From an uncultured Porticoccus sp. (GTDB taxonomy: Bacteria > Pseudomonadota > Gammaproteobacteria > Pseudomonadales > Porticoccaceae): a stretch of DNA of 64,000 bases. Of this stretch, positions 11,354 through 20,955 are shown one piece after another (within the stretch, counting starts at the first letter, position 1; every line of letters starts with the position of its first letter). The notes below the pieces were generated by a model. The model had not been told where the DNA came from. It saw nothing but the letters and a program-made list of their open reading frames with translations, and did not search any database. The stretch is taken from NCBI GenBank assembly GCA_905181945.1, contig CAJIZZ010000005.1:1-64000 (forward strand). The letters run 5' to 3'. The translations under genes were made by a program, and so were the position numbers.

Positions 11354-12079
11354 TCAATGTTTTAGGGTTTTCTGTGTAGCTTCGATCACGTTTTTTACAT
11401 GCTCTGTTAGCAGCCGACTATCATCGTCGCTGTTTGTTTCTATTGCCTTGCCAATAGAAATATGTATTTGTCCAGGCCGCTTGATAAAAGCGTGCGGCGG
11501 CCAGCAGTGGCCAGCATTGTGGGAGACAGGAATAATTTGAGCTCCGGCCGCAATTGCTAGCGCTGCACCACTTCGTCCATAACGACCTATTTTTCCAAGC
11601 GGCATCCTTGTGCCCTCAGGATAAATCAGTACGTTTTTCCCAGAGGCCAGGCGCTGCAGGCCTTGGGATAAAATTTGCTTTAAGGCCCCCCTCGGACTGC
11701 TTCTGTTGATAGCAATGGGGTGCATAAAATATAAAGCCCAGCCAAAGAAAGGAATCCAAAATAACTCTTTCTTAAGGATGGTGCTTACAGGCCTTAGAAG
11801 CCGCTGGAGATAAAAGGTCTCCCAGCCAGACTGATGATTGCTTAGTATTACGCAAGGGGCCTCTGGGATGTTCTTTAGGCCATCAACTCGTAATGTTACC
11901 CCGCAGCTGACACCCAGCCACTTAATGATCAAGGCGTTAGCTAGAGTAACAATATTATGTCTTGCCCTGCAGGGGAGAAAAATACCAATAGTGCAGGTAA
12001 ATGTGCCGAAAAATGCTAAAATTAAGGCATAAATAACGTAAAATAGTAGCGATCGTGTAAAAAGAATCAAGGTGTTCAC
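11354..12079 (-). CDS. 1-acyl-sn-glycerol-3-phosphate acyltransferase (PlsC family)
   Basis: Inner-membrane acyltransferase of phospholipid synthesis. An N-terminal hydrophobic segment (about residues 8-32) precedes the acceptor motif NHQSGWETF (H-x4-E variant of the usual H-x4-D) and the second motif YPEGTRMPLG. The 241 residues are normal for the family. It overlaps gmhB by 4 bases in a plsC-gmhB-glyS-glyQ unit, as in pseudomonads, where a second lysophosphatidate acyltransferase sits at this place. I give no symbol because several paralogues share the name. Confidence 0.9.
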   Translation of the reverse strand: MNTLILFTRSLLFYVIYALILAFFGTFTCTIGIFLPCRARHNIVTLANALIIKWLGVSCGVTLRVDGLKNIPEAPCVILSNHQSGWETFYLQRLLRPVSTILKKELFWIPFFGWALYFMHPIAINRSSPRGALKQILSQGLQRLASGKNVLIYPEGTRMPLGKIGRYGRSGAALAIAAGAQIIPVSHNAGHCWPPHAFIKRPGQIHISIGKAIETNSDDDSRLLTEHVKNVIEATQKTLKH

Positions 12080-12639
12080 AGGCGAGCTCTAGCGCAGAGA
12101 TAGTCCGCTGCTTGTGCTAAATCGTCAAAAATATTGGCTTGCCGCAAAATAACCTCTTCTTGCTGGCGCAGTATTTTTTCAGTTTCTGCTCCTTTGCCCG
12201 TGCGCACCAAGATAGGCATACATTGGTGCGTTAGACCTGCTTGCAAATCACGAAGGCTGTCTCCAACTAGAGGAACCCCGGCTAAGCTTACGGCCCATTT
12301 TTTTGCTATTTGGTCCAGCAGACCAGAGGCTGGTTTTCTGCACCCGCACTGATCTTCGGGGCTGTGTGGACAATAAAAAATTCCAGCGACGCCGACATTG
12401 AAAGGCAGAAGCAGGTCGGCTAGTTTTGAGTGCATTGCATCAAGAGTGTTTGTGTCAAACAAGCCACGACCTAGCCCTGACTGATTGGTCGCGATAACCA
12501 CGGTATAGCCAGCCCGGCAAAGCCGGACAATTGCATTAATGCTTCCCGGAAGGGGCACCCACTCTTCAGGCGTTTTAACATAAGCATCAGAATCCTGATT
12601 GATAACGCCATCTCGATCAAGAATAATGAGTTTGATCAT
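12076..12639 (-). CDS. gmhB: D-glycero-beta-D-manno-heptose 1,7-bisphosphate 7-phosphatase
   Basis: HAD-family phosphatase of ADP-heptose synthesis for the lipopolysaccharide inner core. It begins MIKLIILDRDGVINQDSDAY, which contains the catalytic DxD of the HAD fold. The Zn-binding loop CPHSPEDQCGCRKP is diagnostic for GmhB, and GDSLRDLQAG forms the acidic end motif. At 187 residues it is normal. Its presence implies an LPS core containing heptose. Confidence 0.94.
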   Translation of the reverse strand: MIKLIILDRDGVINQDSDAYVKTPEEWVPLPGSINAIVRLCRAGYTVVIATNQSGLGRGLFDTNTLDAMHSKLADLLLPFNVGVAGIFYCPHSPEDQCGCRKPASGLLDQIAKKWAVSLAGVPLVGDSLRDLQAGLTHQCMPILVRTGKGAETEKILRQQEEVILRQANIFDDLAQAADYLCARARL

Positions 12640-12667
12640 AAGGGGGTAGTGCTCACTATGAAGGCTT

Positions 12668-14761
12668 TTATTTTGATGGCACCAACAATGAAATGTCAGC
12701 TACCTCAAGAAACAGGTTTCGCAGTTGGCGCAACAAAACAAGACGGTTGTTTCGTATTTCTTGATCGTCAACCATCACCATAACATTATCAAAAAAATTA
12801 TCTACAGGCTGCTTGAGCTGCGACAAAAGCTTTAGTGCCTCAGCATAAGACCTTTTATTAAGGAGCGGGCGAATTTTTTCCTCAAGCGTTACCAGTAGTT
12901 CAGCAAGGGCCACTTCCGACGGCTCCACCAAGAGGTGCGCTTTCACCTCTTTTGATAGAGCTGCCCCTCCTTGCTTAGCAAGAATGTTTGAAACTCGCTT
13001 ATTGGCAGCAGCTAGCGATACCGCTTCAGGCAGGGTGCTAAAAAAATGCACTGCGCTTACTCGAAGATGAATTTCAAGAGGGTTTCTAAGCTTTCTTGCG
13101 GCGACAGATAGAAAAACTTCAGTGGGAATTTTTTCATCCTCGTACCAAGATCTAAAACGGTCAGTAACGTAAGTAAGCACTTGCTTTATTACATCATCGT
13201 TAGCAGCCAGCTTGCCTGTTAGGCAGACATGCTGAGATGCCGCAACCGAAAGCGCCTCATAAAGATCTATATCAATTTTTCGCTCAATAATTATTTTTAA
13301 CAAGCCAAGACTTGCGCGACGAAGAGCAAAGGGGTCCTTGGAGCCAGAAGGCGACTGCCCGATACCAAATATACCGACCAGCGTGTCTAGTCGATCAGCT
13401 AAAGCTAAAACAGCCCCTGTTGCTGTCAGCGGAAGCGTGTCGCCTGCAAAACGAGGCAGATATTGCTCTAATAATGCTTCAGCAACTTCGGGGTGCTCTC
13501 CGTCATTAATGGCGCAATAACGCCCCATGACGCCCTGTAGGTCTTCAAATTCACCAACCATTTCACTCACCAGGTCCGACTTGGATAGTTCGGCGGCTCT
13601 GACGGATAAGGCTGCTTTTGCCCCCACAATTGGCGCCAAAAACTGCGCAAGACCAGCTAAGCGCTCCGTCTTGTCATAGACAGAGCCAAGTTTTTCTTGA
13701 AAGATAACAGGCTTAAGAAAATTGCGCTTCTCGGCAAGGGTGGTTTTTTTGTCAGCATCATAAAAAAAAGCAGCGTCTGCTAGACGCGGGCGGATGACTC
13801 TCTCGTTTCCGTTGATAATTTCTAGGGGGTTTGCGCTATTAATGTTCGAGACCGTAATAAACAAAGGAAGCAGTTCCCCAGTTTTATTTTTTACATGAAA
13901 ATACTTTTGATGCTCAGCCATTGAGGAAATTAATGCCTCAGAGGGGACAACAAGAAAGTGTTCTTCAAACCGCCCCAGAAGCGGCACAGGCCATTCGGTT
14001 AGGGCGACCACTTCATCCAAAAGCGGCTCGTCAATAACAGCTATCCCGCCAGCCTGCGAAGCAGTGCAGGTTACACCAGATCGAATAAGCTCCTTTCGTT
14101 CAGAAAAATCAGCAATAACAAAAGCACTGCGAAGCACTTCTTTGTAGTTTGCGGGGGAAGAGACAACAACACTACCGCTGCTGTGAAAGCGATGCCCTTG
14201 AGTTGTGTTGCTTGAGGTTAGCCCCATAATTTTAGTTGTGATAGCATTTTCACCGAACAAAACCAACACCCAGTGCACAGGGCGAACAAACTCATAAGGG
14301 TTTGCTCCCCAGCGCATTTTTTTTGGAATAGGTAGAGCGGAAAGAGCAGCCTCAATAATTGAGCCTGCTAGCTCGCTTGTTTTCTGCCCGGGCTTATTGG
14401 CGCGATGACACAACTTGTCTTGGGTGCCGTCACTTTCAACCTTGCCAGACAGGGCCTCTATGGGGATGTGGTTTTTGGCAGCAAAAGCTTGAGCTGCAGC
14501 AGTTGGGCGACCCTTGGCGTCAAATGCAATTTTTGCAGGAGGCCCCCATATAACTATATTTTTGTTTGGAGCCTGCTCATCAAGTTCTTTTAGAAGAACG
14601 GCTAGCCTGCGTGGCGTGGCGAAAATCTCTGCCTCTTTAAAGTGCAGAGAATACGAGCTAAATTGAGAAACCAGCTCGTCGCGAAATGCCCGCGACAACG
14701 ACAACAGTGCTTTGGGGGGCAGCTCTTCTGTGCCAACCTCAACTAAAAAATCTGCGCTCAT
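12668..14761 (-). CDS. glyS: Glycine--tRNA ligase beta subunit
   Basis: Beta subunit of the bacterial heterotetrameric glycyl-tRNA synthetase. It begins [19 protein letters not shown], the standard start, and contains [27 protein letters not shown] and the DALR-like C-terminal region. Length of 697 residues is normal. It overlaps the 3' end of glyQ by 4 bases, so the two subunits are probably made in matched amounts. Confidence 0.97.
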   Translation of the reverse strand: MSADFLVEVGTEELPPKALLSLSRAFRDELVSQFSSYSLHFKEAEIFATPRRLAVLLKELDEQAPNKNIVIWGPPAKIAFDAKGRPTAAAQAFAAKNHIPIEALSGKVESDGTQDKLCHRANKPGQKTSELAGSIIEAALSALPIPKKMRWGANPYEFVRPVHWVLVLFGENAITTKIMGLTSSNTTQGHRFHSSGSVVVSSPANYKEVLRSAFVIADFSERKELIRSGVTCTASQAGGIAVIDEPLLDEVVALTEWPVPLLGRFEEHFLVVPSEALISSMAEHQKYFHVKNKTGELLPLFITVSNINSANPLEIINGNERVIRPRLADAAFFYDADKKTTLAEKRNFLKPVIFQEKLGSVYDKTERLAGLAQFLAPIVGAKAALSVRAAELSKSDLVSEMVGEFEDLQGVMGRYCAINDGEHPEVAEALLEQYLPRFAGDTLPLTATGAVLALADRLDTLVGIFGIGQSPSGSKDPFALRRASLGLLKIIIERKIDIDLYEALSVAASQHVCLTGKLAANDDVIKQVLTYVTDRFRSWYEDEKIPTEVFLSVAARKLRNPLEIHLRVSAVHFFSTLPEAVSLAAANKRVSNILAKQGGAALSKEVKAHLLVEPSEVALAELLVTLEEKIRPLLNKRSYAEALKLLSQLKQPVDNFFDNVMVMVDDQEIRNNRLVLLRQLRNLFLEVADISLLVPSK

Positions 14762-15708
14762 TTTTCAGCCCCTTTGGCTTGTTGGATAACTTTGTTTGCT
14801 AGTTTTGTAGGGGCTAGAGGGAAACCAAGGGCAAGCCTAGAATTAAAATAAGCCTTTGCTACGGCTTTAGCTAAAGCCCGAATTCGCAAAATATACCGTT
14901 GCCGCTCTGTGACAGATATTGCGTGACGGGCATCCAGAAGATTGAATGCATGAGAGGCCTTAATAACCATTTCGTAGCCAGGCAAAGGCAGGCCTTTTTC
15001 TACGAGTCTTTTGCATTCATGCTCCAGGGCATCAAAGCTTTTGAGCATAAAGTCTACATCAGCCTCCTCGTAGTTATAAGCTGACATTTCTACTTCATTC
15101 TGGTGAAATACGTCGCCATAAGTTACTTTTCCTGCCGGGCCGTCTGTCCAAACTAGGTCATAGACACTATCAACACCCTGCAGGTGCATGGCAATACGCT
15201 CAAGACCATAGGTGATTTCACCAGCAACAGGAAAACATTCGAGCCCGCCTACTTGCTGGAAGTAAGTAAACTGAGTGACCTCCATTCCGTTTAGCCAGAC
15301 CTCCCAGCCGAGACCCCAGGCCCCCAGTGACGGCGACTCCCAGTTGTCTTCAACAAAACGAACATCATGAATGGTTGTATTGATGCCTAGCGTTTGCAGC
15401 GAATCAAGATATAAGTCTTGGAGGTTGTCTGGCGAAGGCTTCAGGACTACTTGAAATTGGTAATAATGTTGCAGCCGGTTGGGGTTTTCACCATAGCGCC
15501 CGTCCGAAGGCCTTCTACACGGTTGTATATAGGCCCCGTTCCACGTTTCGGGGCCAATAGCGCGCAAAAAAGTAGCAGGATGGAACGTGCCTGCCCCAAC
15601 CTCCATGTCTAGTGGTTGCAAGATAACGCAGCCGTGACGAGACCAAAATTGCTGTAAGGCTAAGATCAGCCCCTGGAAGGTGGAAATATCTTGTTCAGCT
15701 TGTGACAC
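14758..15708 (-). CDS. glyQ: Glycine--tRNA ligase alpha subunit
   Basis: Alpha subunit of glycyl-tRNA synthetase, carrying the catalytic class II core. Clear family sequence is seen in [38 protein letters not shown] and [20 protein letters not shown]. It starts with GTG at 15706-15708 ([12 protein letters not shown]) and has 316 residues. It is the first gene of the minus-strand glyQ-glyS-gmhB-plsC unit. Confidence 0.97.
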   Translation of the reverse strand: MSQAEQDISTFQGLILALQQFWSRHGCVILQPLDMEVGAGTFHPATFLRAIGPETWNGAYIQPCRRPSDGRYGENPNRLQHYYQFQVVLKPSPDNLQDLYLDSLQTLGINTTIHDVRFVEDNWESPSLGAWGLGWEVWLNGMEVTQFTYFQQVGGLECFPVAGEITYGLERIAMHLQGVDSVYDLVWTDGPAGKVTYGDVFHQNEVEMSAYNYEEADVDFMLKSFDALEHECKRLVEKGLPLPGYEMVIKASHAFNLLDARHAISVTERQRYILRIRALAKAVAKAYFNSRLALGFPLAPTKLANKVIQQAKGAEK

Positions 15709-15846
15709 CTAGATCGTCCTTTAGAGTCGAAAGCATACGATTATAAGGCCGCAAACCACGAATAGTAAGAGGCTGGTTGCGCAAATATTAGAAGGGGTTA
15801 TTGAGGTAAGCTATTGGAGGTATAAAAAAATAGAGTTTAACTCTTA

Positions 15847-15878
15847 ATGATTAAAGCATTATAGTGATTTTTAATCAT
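15847..15878. repeat. Inverted repeat upstream of the glutaredoxin gene
   Basis: ATGATTAAA (15847-15855) and TTTAATCAT (15870-15878) are perfect 9-base complements separated by 14 bases. They lie 30-60 bases before the grx start, in the spacer shared with glyQ. The arms could be an operator for a dimeric regulator or a weak AT-rich hairpin; no T-tract follows, so it is not an obvious terminator. Confidence 0.4.
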
Positions 15879-15907
15879 ATTAGACGACCCAATAGGAGGC
15901 CGGCAAG

Positions 15908-16153
15908 GTGCATAAATTTACTGTTTTTGGCCATCAAGCATGTGGTTTTTGTCGCCAAGCAAAGTCTGTGCTGGAGGCTAAAAACTTAGAGTTTAAGTAT
16001 GTGGACATTCACGAAGAAGGCATAAGCCCTGCGGCTTTAGAAAAAACAATAGGCCGTCCTGTGGGTACGGTGCCACAAATTTTTCATGGTGATTTTTATG
16101 TGGGCGGGTATCAAGAGCTAATGAAATATTTAGTTAAAGAGCAGTTGATGTAG
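15908..16153 (+). CDS. Glutaredoxin-like protein (GrxA type)
   Basis: An 81-residue thioredoxin-fold protein that would reduce disulfides using glutathione. It has the active site CGFC at residues 13-16, the cis-Pro loop GTVPQIF and the GGYQEL segment. GTG is the start, preceded by a strong AGGAGG about nine bases upstream. It is a single gene between the divergent glyQ and the convergent TRAP genes. gshB, further right in the window, would supply glutathione. Confidence 0.9.
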   Translation: MHKFTVFGHQACGFCRQAKSVLEAKNLEFKYVDIHEEGISPAALEKTIGRPVGTVPQIFHGDFYVGGYQELMKYLVKEQLM

Positions 16154-16176
16154 AGACACCGCTTATTCTGCCCCAG

Positions 16177-17547
16177 CTAGTATTTTAAAGACGGCAGCCA
16201 CGTGGCTACAGATGGCCAGAAACAAAGAAGAATCATTAAGAAAAGCTGTATGCCGATAAAAGGCACAACTCCTTGATAAATATCTTTTGTTTTTACGGTT
16301 TTTGGCGCAACACCGCGAAGGTAGAATAAGGCAAAACCAAAAGGGGGCGTTAAAAATGAAGTCTGTAAGTTAATAGCGATCATGACTCCCAGCCATATCG
16401 GGTCTAGTCCCATACCAAGAAGAGCTGGGCCTATAATTGGAACCACAATGTAAGTTATTTCTATAAAGTCGAGAATAAATCCGAGAAAGAATATCATCAC
16501 CATTACCGCAAAAGTGGCACCAAACAACCCTCCGGGAATATTACTCAACAGGTCTTCAACCAGCGCTTCGCCGCCAAAGCCACGAAACACTAAAGAAAAT
16601 ACCGCGGCGCCAACTAAAATAAGAAAAACCATAGAGGTCACCTCAGTGGTAGTTTGTGCCACCTCTTTTAGTCGATCAATAGATAGCCGCCTCGAGCCGA
16701 GGGCCAACAAGGCTGCGCCAAACGCACCAACACCGGCAGCCTCAGTTGGTGTAGCTATGCCGGCCAAAATAGACCCCAAGACAGCAACAATTAAAACTAT
16801 CGGCGCCAATAAGCCCTGCAGGAGCTGTAAAACAGCAACCTTGCTTTGCTCTCTTGGCGGAAGCCTTGGAGCAAGATGGGGCCTAAAGTGTGTGATGATT
16901 AGCAAGTAGATAATATACATTGCTACCAGCATGAGGCCCGGAATGACGGCCCCCAAAAAAAGATCCCCGACGGAAACTGTTTTGGGGGCAAAGATACCTA
17001 GAGCGAGCTGAGACTGTTGATAGGCGCTGGACAGAACGTCTCCTAGCAATACCAGGGCAATAGAAGGCGGGATGATCTGGCCCAGGGTGCCTGTAGCGCA
17101 AATAGAGCCAGCCGCTAAAGACGAAGAATAGCCTTGCTTCAGCATGGTCGGCAAAGACATGAGGCCTAGGGTGACCACTGTAGCGCCAACAATCCCCGTG
17201 CTTGCTGCTAGCAACATTCCAACCAGAACAACAGATATTCCTAAGCCGCCTTGCAGCCTACTGAATAATAAGGACATGCTGCTCAGCAGATTTTCTGCTA
17301 GGTTAGATTTTTCTAGCATGACGCCCATGAAGATAAATAACGGCACGGCTATCAAGGTGGTGTTGTCAATTATGCCATAGAGGCGATTAGGTAAGGCATA
17401 CAAAAACGACATATCGAAGTTGCCGCTAAAATTACCAATTAGTGCAAATATCAGGGCAGTGCCAGCTAACGAAAAAGCCACAGGATAGCCAGCCATCAGA
17501 ACCACACAGACCGCAATAAACATAATGATAGAAATATGTTCCACCAC
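16177..17547 (-). CDS. TRAP transporter large permease (DctM family)
   Basis: A 456-residue, very hydrophobic protein with about twelve membrane segments, and family blocks such as VPLFIFMGVMLEKSNLAENL, GQIIPPSIALVLLGD and TPTEAAGVGAFGA. TRAP systems use ion gradients to import carboxylates and other small anions bound by a periplasmic DctP protein. It starts with GTG GTG, sharing one base with the stop of the small permease gene. No DctP-like gene is beside it, so the substrate cannot be inferred. Confidence 0.92.
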   Translation of the reverse strand: MVEHISIIMFIAVCVVLMAGYPVAFSLAGTALIFALIGNFSGNFDMSFLYALPNRLYGIIDNTTLIAVPLFIFMGVMLEKSNLAENLLSSMSLLFSRLQGGLGISVVLVGMLLAASTGIVGATVVTLGLMSLPTMLKQGYSSSLAAGSICATGTLGQIIPPSIALVLLGDVLSSAYQQSQLALGIFAPKTVSVGDLFLGAVIPGLMLVAMYIIYLLIITHFRPHLAPRLPPREQSKVAVLQLLQGLLAPIVLIVAVLGSILAGIATPTEAAGVGAFGAALLALGSRRLSIDRLKEVAQTTTEVTSMVFLILVGAAVFSLVFRGFGGEALVEDLLSNIPGGLFGATFAVMVMIFFLGFILDFIEITYIVVPIIGPALLGMGLDPIWLGVMIAINLQTSFLTPPFGFALFYLRGVAPKTVKTKDIYQGVVPFIGIQLFLMILLCFWPSVATWLPSLKY

Positions 17548-18098
17548 TACGCCTCTCCTTGTGGCGAGGCAGGCATTTTGCTATACAACAAGAATAAAAT
17601 ATTTTTTATGATTTCTGATAGGCCTTGCAGCATAATTGTTACAGGCATTAATAATAATAAAGTTTTTAGTAGATACAACCAAGGTAGGCCGCCCGCCTCC
17701 CGTGATGCCTCATTGATGGCCCAGCTGCTAGCAACATAGTCCCAGCTAACGATTAGAATCAAGAGACACACGGGCAGTAGAAAAAACAAGGCCCCTAATA
17801 TTTCAATTACAGCCTGTGTTCGAGGGTTAAAGTTTTGATAAAAAATATCGACACTAACATGACCTTTTCGTTTAAGGGTAAAAGCAGCGCCAGCTAAGAA
17901 TACAGCCGCATGCAGGTATGTTACCGCTTCTTGTAGGGCTATCGAGCCAGTTTCAAAAAAATATCGCATTAAAACTATAGCGCACGTTAGCGCTACCATT
18001 GCCAGAGTTAGCCAAGCAACAATGCGGCCAGTCCACTCAGTAAAATGGTCAATACCGAGAGCTAGCAATTTAAAAGGATGGGCGAGCTTATAAGCCAT
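17547..18098 (-). CDS. TRAP transporter small permease (DctQ family)
   Basis: A 183-residue protein with four predicted membrane segments (about residues 24-46, 58-80, 96-120, 142-165), matching DctQ topology. The family core is seen in LKRKGHVSVDIFY. It is translated before and almost certainly with the large permease. Its 5' end faces pstS across a 190-base spacer; the Pho box there reads toward pstS. Confidence 0.9.
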   Translation of the reverse strand: MAYKLAHPFKLLALGIDHFTEWTGRIVAWLTLAMVALTCAIVLMRYFFETGSIALQEAVTYLHAAVFLAGAAFTLKRKGHVSVDIFYQNFNPRTQAVIEILGALFFLLPVCLLILIVSWDYVASSWAINEASREAGGLPWLYLLKTLLLLMPVTIMLQGLSEIIKNILFLLYSKMPASPQGEA

Positions 18099-18218
18099 GG
18101 AATGTCTTGCACCTGATGGGGGTTTGGTGAATTATACTTGCACAAGGAAAGCCAATCATCTGATATTAGTTATTTTAAAAAAATTGTTGTTTTTCTGACA
18201 CCTCTAGAGAGCAATAAT

Positions 18219-18251
18219 CTTGTCATAGTACTGTCATTAAAAACTTATAGT
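18219..18251 (+). promoter_or_regulatory. Pho box and -10 element of pstS
   Basis: TTGTCAT (18220-18226) and CTGTCAT (18231-18237) are 11 bases apart, the direct-repeat layout of a PhoB-binding Pho box (consensus CTGTCAT-n4-CTGTCAT). A -10-like TATAGT follows at 18246-18251, at the spacing expected when the Pho box replaces the -35 element. This predicts activation of pstS by PhoB under phosphate starvation. Confidence 0.88.
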
Positions 18252-18288
18252 ATGACCTCAGTAAATTAAACAGGCCTCGGAGGCAATA

Positions 18289-19407
18289 GTGAAAAAAACA
18301 TTCAAAATAGCACTTACCGGCGCTGCGATGGCGCTACTCATGTCAAGTGGTTCGGTATTAGCGGGCGCGCGTGATTATGTTAGCGTTGTTGGCTCATCAA
18401 CAGTGTATCCTTTTGCTACAGTTGTAGCAGAGCGTTTCGGAAAAAACACTGGTAGCCCAACACCGAAAATTGAATCTACAGGATCAGGCGGCGGCATGAA
18501 GCTTTTTTGTGCGGGCGTTGGAACAGCTCATCCAGATGTAACCAATTCTTCGCGTCGTATGAAGGCATCTGAGTTTGAAAAATGCCAAGGCAATGGTGTA
18601 ACGGACATCATAGAGGTCCTTATTGGTTATGACGGTATCGTGGTAGCCAATTCCAAAAAAGCCAAACAAATGAGCCTGACTCGCAAAGACCTGTACTTAG
18701 CCTTGGCGGCTAAAATTCCTGGCCCTGATGGCAAGTTGATTACAAACCCAAATAAAACCTGGAAAGACGTTAACGCTGAGTTACCAGCAGTTAAAATTGA
18801 GGTTATTGGACCACCACCTACTTCTGGAACACGCGATGCTTTTTCTGAGCTAGCAATGGAAGGCGGTGCCAAAAAATTTGAAGCTTTAAGAGCCTTAAGA
18901 AAGGAGAAAAAGTCTGACAGCATCATGGAAATGATGGACAAGCTTGGAATCCCTCCAAGCGCCTACAACAAGAAGGGCAAAAAAGTATTCAAGGCTGTTA
19001 CCCATGCGCTTCGTGAAGACGGCGTTTATATTGAAGCCGGTGAGAACGATAATCTGATTATTCAGAAACTTGAAGCTAATCCTGAGGCGTTGGGTATTTT
19101 TGGATTCTCTTTCTTGGATCAAAATAGCGACAAGGTTCAGGGCTCATTAGTCGAAGGCAACATGCCTTCATTCGATAATATTGCGGATAAGAGCTACCCA
19201 ATCTCACGTCCGCTGTACTTCTACATTAAAAAGGCTCACATAGGGGTTGTTCCTGGTATTACGGAATATGCCGCAGAATTCAGCAGCGATCGCGCTTGGG
19301 GCCCAGAAGGATATCTTGCTGACAAAGGCATGATTTCTATGCCAGTAGAGCTGCGCGCTAAGTATGCAAGCGATATAAAAAACACAGTGCCAATATCTGG
19401 CCTATAA
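18289..19407 (+). CDS. pstS: Phosphate ABC transporter, periplasmic binding protein PstS
   Basis: Binds phosphate in the periplasm and delivers it to PstCA. It begins with GTG after a GGAGG and has a signal peptide (MKKTFKIALTGAAMALL, cleavage near VLAGA at about residues 24-26). The mature part starts with VSVVGSSTVYPFA, and ESTGSGGGMKLFC and PPPTSGTRDAF form the phosphate pocket. At 372 residues it is somewhat longer than the E. coli protein, like the pseudomonad type. It leads the pst operon under a Pho box. Confidence 0.96.
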   Translation: MKKTFKIALTGAAMALLMSSGSVLAGARDYVSVVGSSTVYPFATVVAERFGKNTGSPTPKIESTGSGGGMKLFCAGVGTAHPDVTNSSRRMKASEFEKCQGNGVTDIIEVLIGYDGIVVANSKKAKQMSLTRKDLYLALAAKIPGPDGKLITNPNKTWKDVNAELPAVKIEVIGPPPTSGTRDAFSELAMEGGAKKFEALRALRKEKKSDSIMEMMDKLGIPPSAYNKKGKKVFKAVTHALREDGVYIEAGENDNLIIQKLEANPEALGIFGFSFLDQNSDKVQGSLVEGNMPSFDNIADKSYPISRPLYFYIKKAHIGVVPGITEYAAEFSSDRAWGPEGYLADKGMISMPVELRAKYASDIKNTVPISGL

Positions 19408-19455
19408 AAGTTTTCTCCCTATGGTGTTCATCTCTCTGGAATATCATAAAAGGAT

Positions 19456-19490
19456 AAGGGCTTGGCAATTTGTCGGGCCCTTTTCTGTTT
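19456..19490 (+). terminator. Weak hairpin between pstS and pstC
   Basis: AAGGGC (19456-19461) pairs with GCCCTT (19477-19482) and is followed by TTCTGTTT. The loop is about 15 bases. Partial terminators after pstS are common and let the binding protein exceed the permease in amount. The stem is short, so the role is inferred. Confidence 0.5.
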
Positions 19491-19566
19491 AAGGATGAAT
19501 TTTTCAGTATAATGATTGCGTTGTGAAAAAGTAAAAATAGTGCCATCAACAGCAACTGGAACAGCA

Positions 19567-20955
19567 ATGGGATTAACCTCTTTAGTTTTAATTTTACTGG
19601 TGTTGGCTTTTGTGGTTTATTCTACGGCCCGCTCTCGAGCCATCAGCCTAGCAAAACCGCTTGGTGGAATAAGCCACCTGCACTCTCTGCCATTTTTTTA
19701 TGGCATGCGTTCTGCAATTTGGTGCGCAGTCCCAGCGCTTGGATTGTTGATCATATGGTCATTGTTTGATGATCATATAATCAGCACCTTGGTGTTAAAT
19801 AGTTTGCCAGAAAGCATGAGGCCCGCTTCAGCCACTGAGCACAGCTTGCTTATAAACAGTATAGAGAATATAGCGAGCGGCGCGCTAAGCTCTGTAGCAT
19901 CAGACCCACACCTGGTGTCTGCTGCAAAAGTATTAGACGACCTAAACGCTATGGCTGCAAATTTAGTCACGATAGTTGTATTATCAACGGCTATTTTTTG
20001 CAGCGCGTTGGCCTGGATCAAGCTTTCCCCTCAATTGCGAGCGCGCCAAGCAGTAGAGAAGGCGTTCAAAATAGCTCTGCTTGCAGCAGCTTGTGTGGCG
20101 ATTTTTGCCACTCTTGGCATTGTTCTGTCGGTATTATTTGAATCTATAAGATTTTTTCAGATGGTGCCAGCCTCAGAATTTTTGTTGGGCACAGAGTGGA
20201 GCCCGCAAATGGCTATTCGTGCGGACCAGATAGGCTCATCTGGTAGTTTCGGCGCCATTCCGCTTTTTGTGGGAACGTTGTTAATTTCTTTCATAGCGAT
20301 GGTGATAGCAGTGCCAGCAGGACTAATGTCAGCTATATATTTGGCTGAATATGCCGAACCTGCGGTACGTAACTTTGCTAAGCCAGTGCTAGAAATTTTG
20401 GCAGGAATTCCCACCGTTGTGTATGGCTTTTTTGCCGCACTAACGGTTACCCCCTTTCTTCGACAGGCTGGAGCAAATATAGGATTAGACGTATCATCAG
20501 AAAGCGCTTTGTCCGCAGGACTTGTGATGGGCGTAATGATCATACCGTTTGTATCTTCGTTGGCAGACGATGTAATTACTGCAGTCCCTCAAAGTTTGCG
20601 GGATGGCTCCTTGGGGCTTGGTGCAACCAAATCAGAGACAATTAAAAAAGTTATTTTTCCTGCTGCGCTGCCTGGGATAGTTGGAGGGGTCATGCTGGCA
20701 GTCTCGCGCGCTGTTGGAGACACCATGATTGTGGTTATGGCGGCCGGCCTAGCAGCAAAAATGACTATTAATCCATTAGAAACAGTAACTACAGTGACGG
20801 TGCAAATTGTTACTTTGCTTGTTGGAGACCAAGAGTTTGATAGCCCTAAAACGTTAGCAGCTTTTGCTTTGGGTTTAATGTTGTTTGTGGTTACGTTAGC
20901 GCTTAATTTCTTTGCGCTGCGTGTCGTGAACAAATATAGGGAGCAATATGATTAA
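19567..20955 (+). CDS. pstC: Phosphate ABC transporter permease PstC
   Basis: Inner-membrane permease of the high-affinity phosphate importer. I favour ATG at 19567 (MGLTSLVLILLVLAFVVYST), giving 462 residues; GTG at 19540 and TTG at 19516 are in frame. This is the long PstC form with an extra N-terminal membrane region and the segment LHSLPFFYGMR. The BPD transport domain follows (about residues 230-455), with the EAA-like loop around SLRDGSLGLGATKSETIKKV. Its 3' end overlaps pstA by 8 bases. Confidence 0.93.
   Translation: MGLTSLVLILLVLAFVVYSTARSRAISLAKPLGGISHLHSLPFFYGMRSAIWCAVPALGLLIIWSLFDDHIISTLVLNSLPESMRPASATEHSLLINSIENIASGALSSVASDPHLVSAAKVLDDLNAMAANLVTIVVLSTAIFCSALAWIKLSPQLRARQAVEKAFKIALLAAACVAIFATLGIVLSVLFESIRFFQMVPASEFLLGTEWSPQMAIRADQIGSSGSFGAIPLFVGTLLISFIAMVIAVPAGLMSAIYLAEYAEPAVRNFAKPVLEILAGIPTVVYGFFAALTVTPFLRQAGANIGLDVSSESALSAGLVMGVMIIPFVSSLADDVITAVPQSLRDGSLGLGATKSETIKKVIFPAALPGIVGGVMLAVSRAVGDTMIVVMAAGLAAKMTINPLETVTTVTVQIVTLLVGDQEFDSPKTLAAFALGLMLFVVTLALNFFALRVVNKYREQYD

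Noticed and set aside
19516-19566. Longer pstC starting at TTG 19516 or GTG 19540
   Set aside because: The extra residues (MRCEKVKIVPSTATGTA) look like leader sequence, not PstC; ATG 19567 leads straight into the first membrane helix. Not fully excluded.
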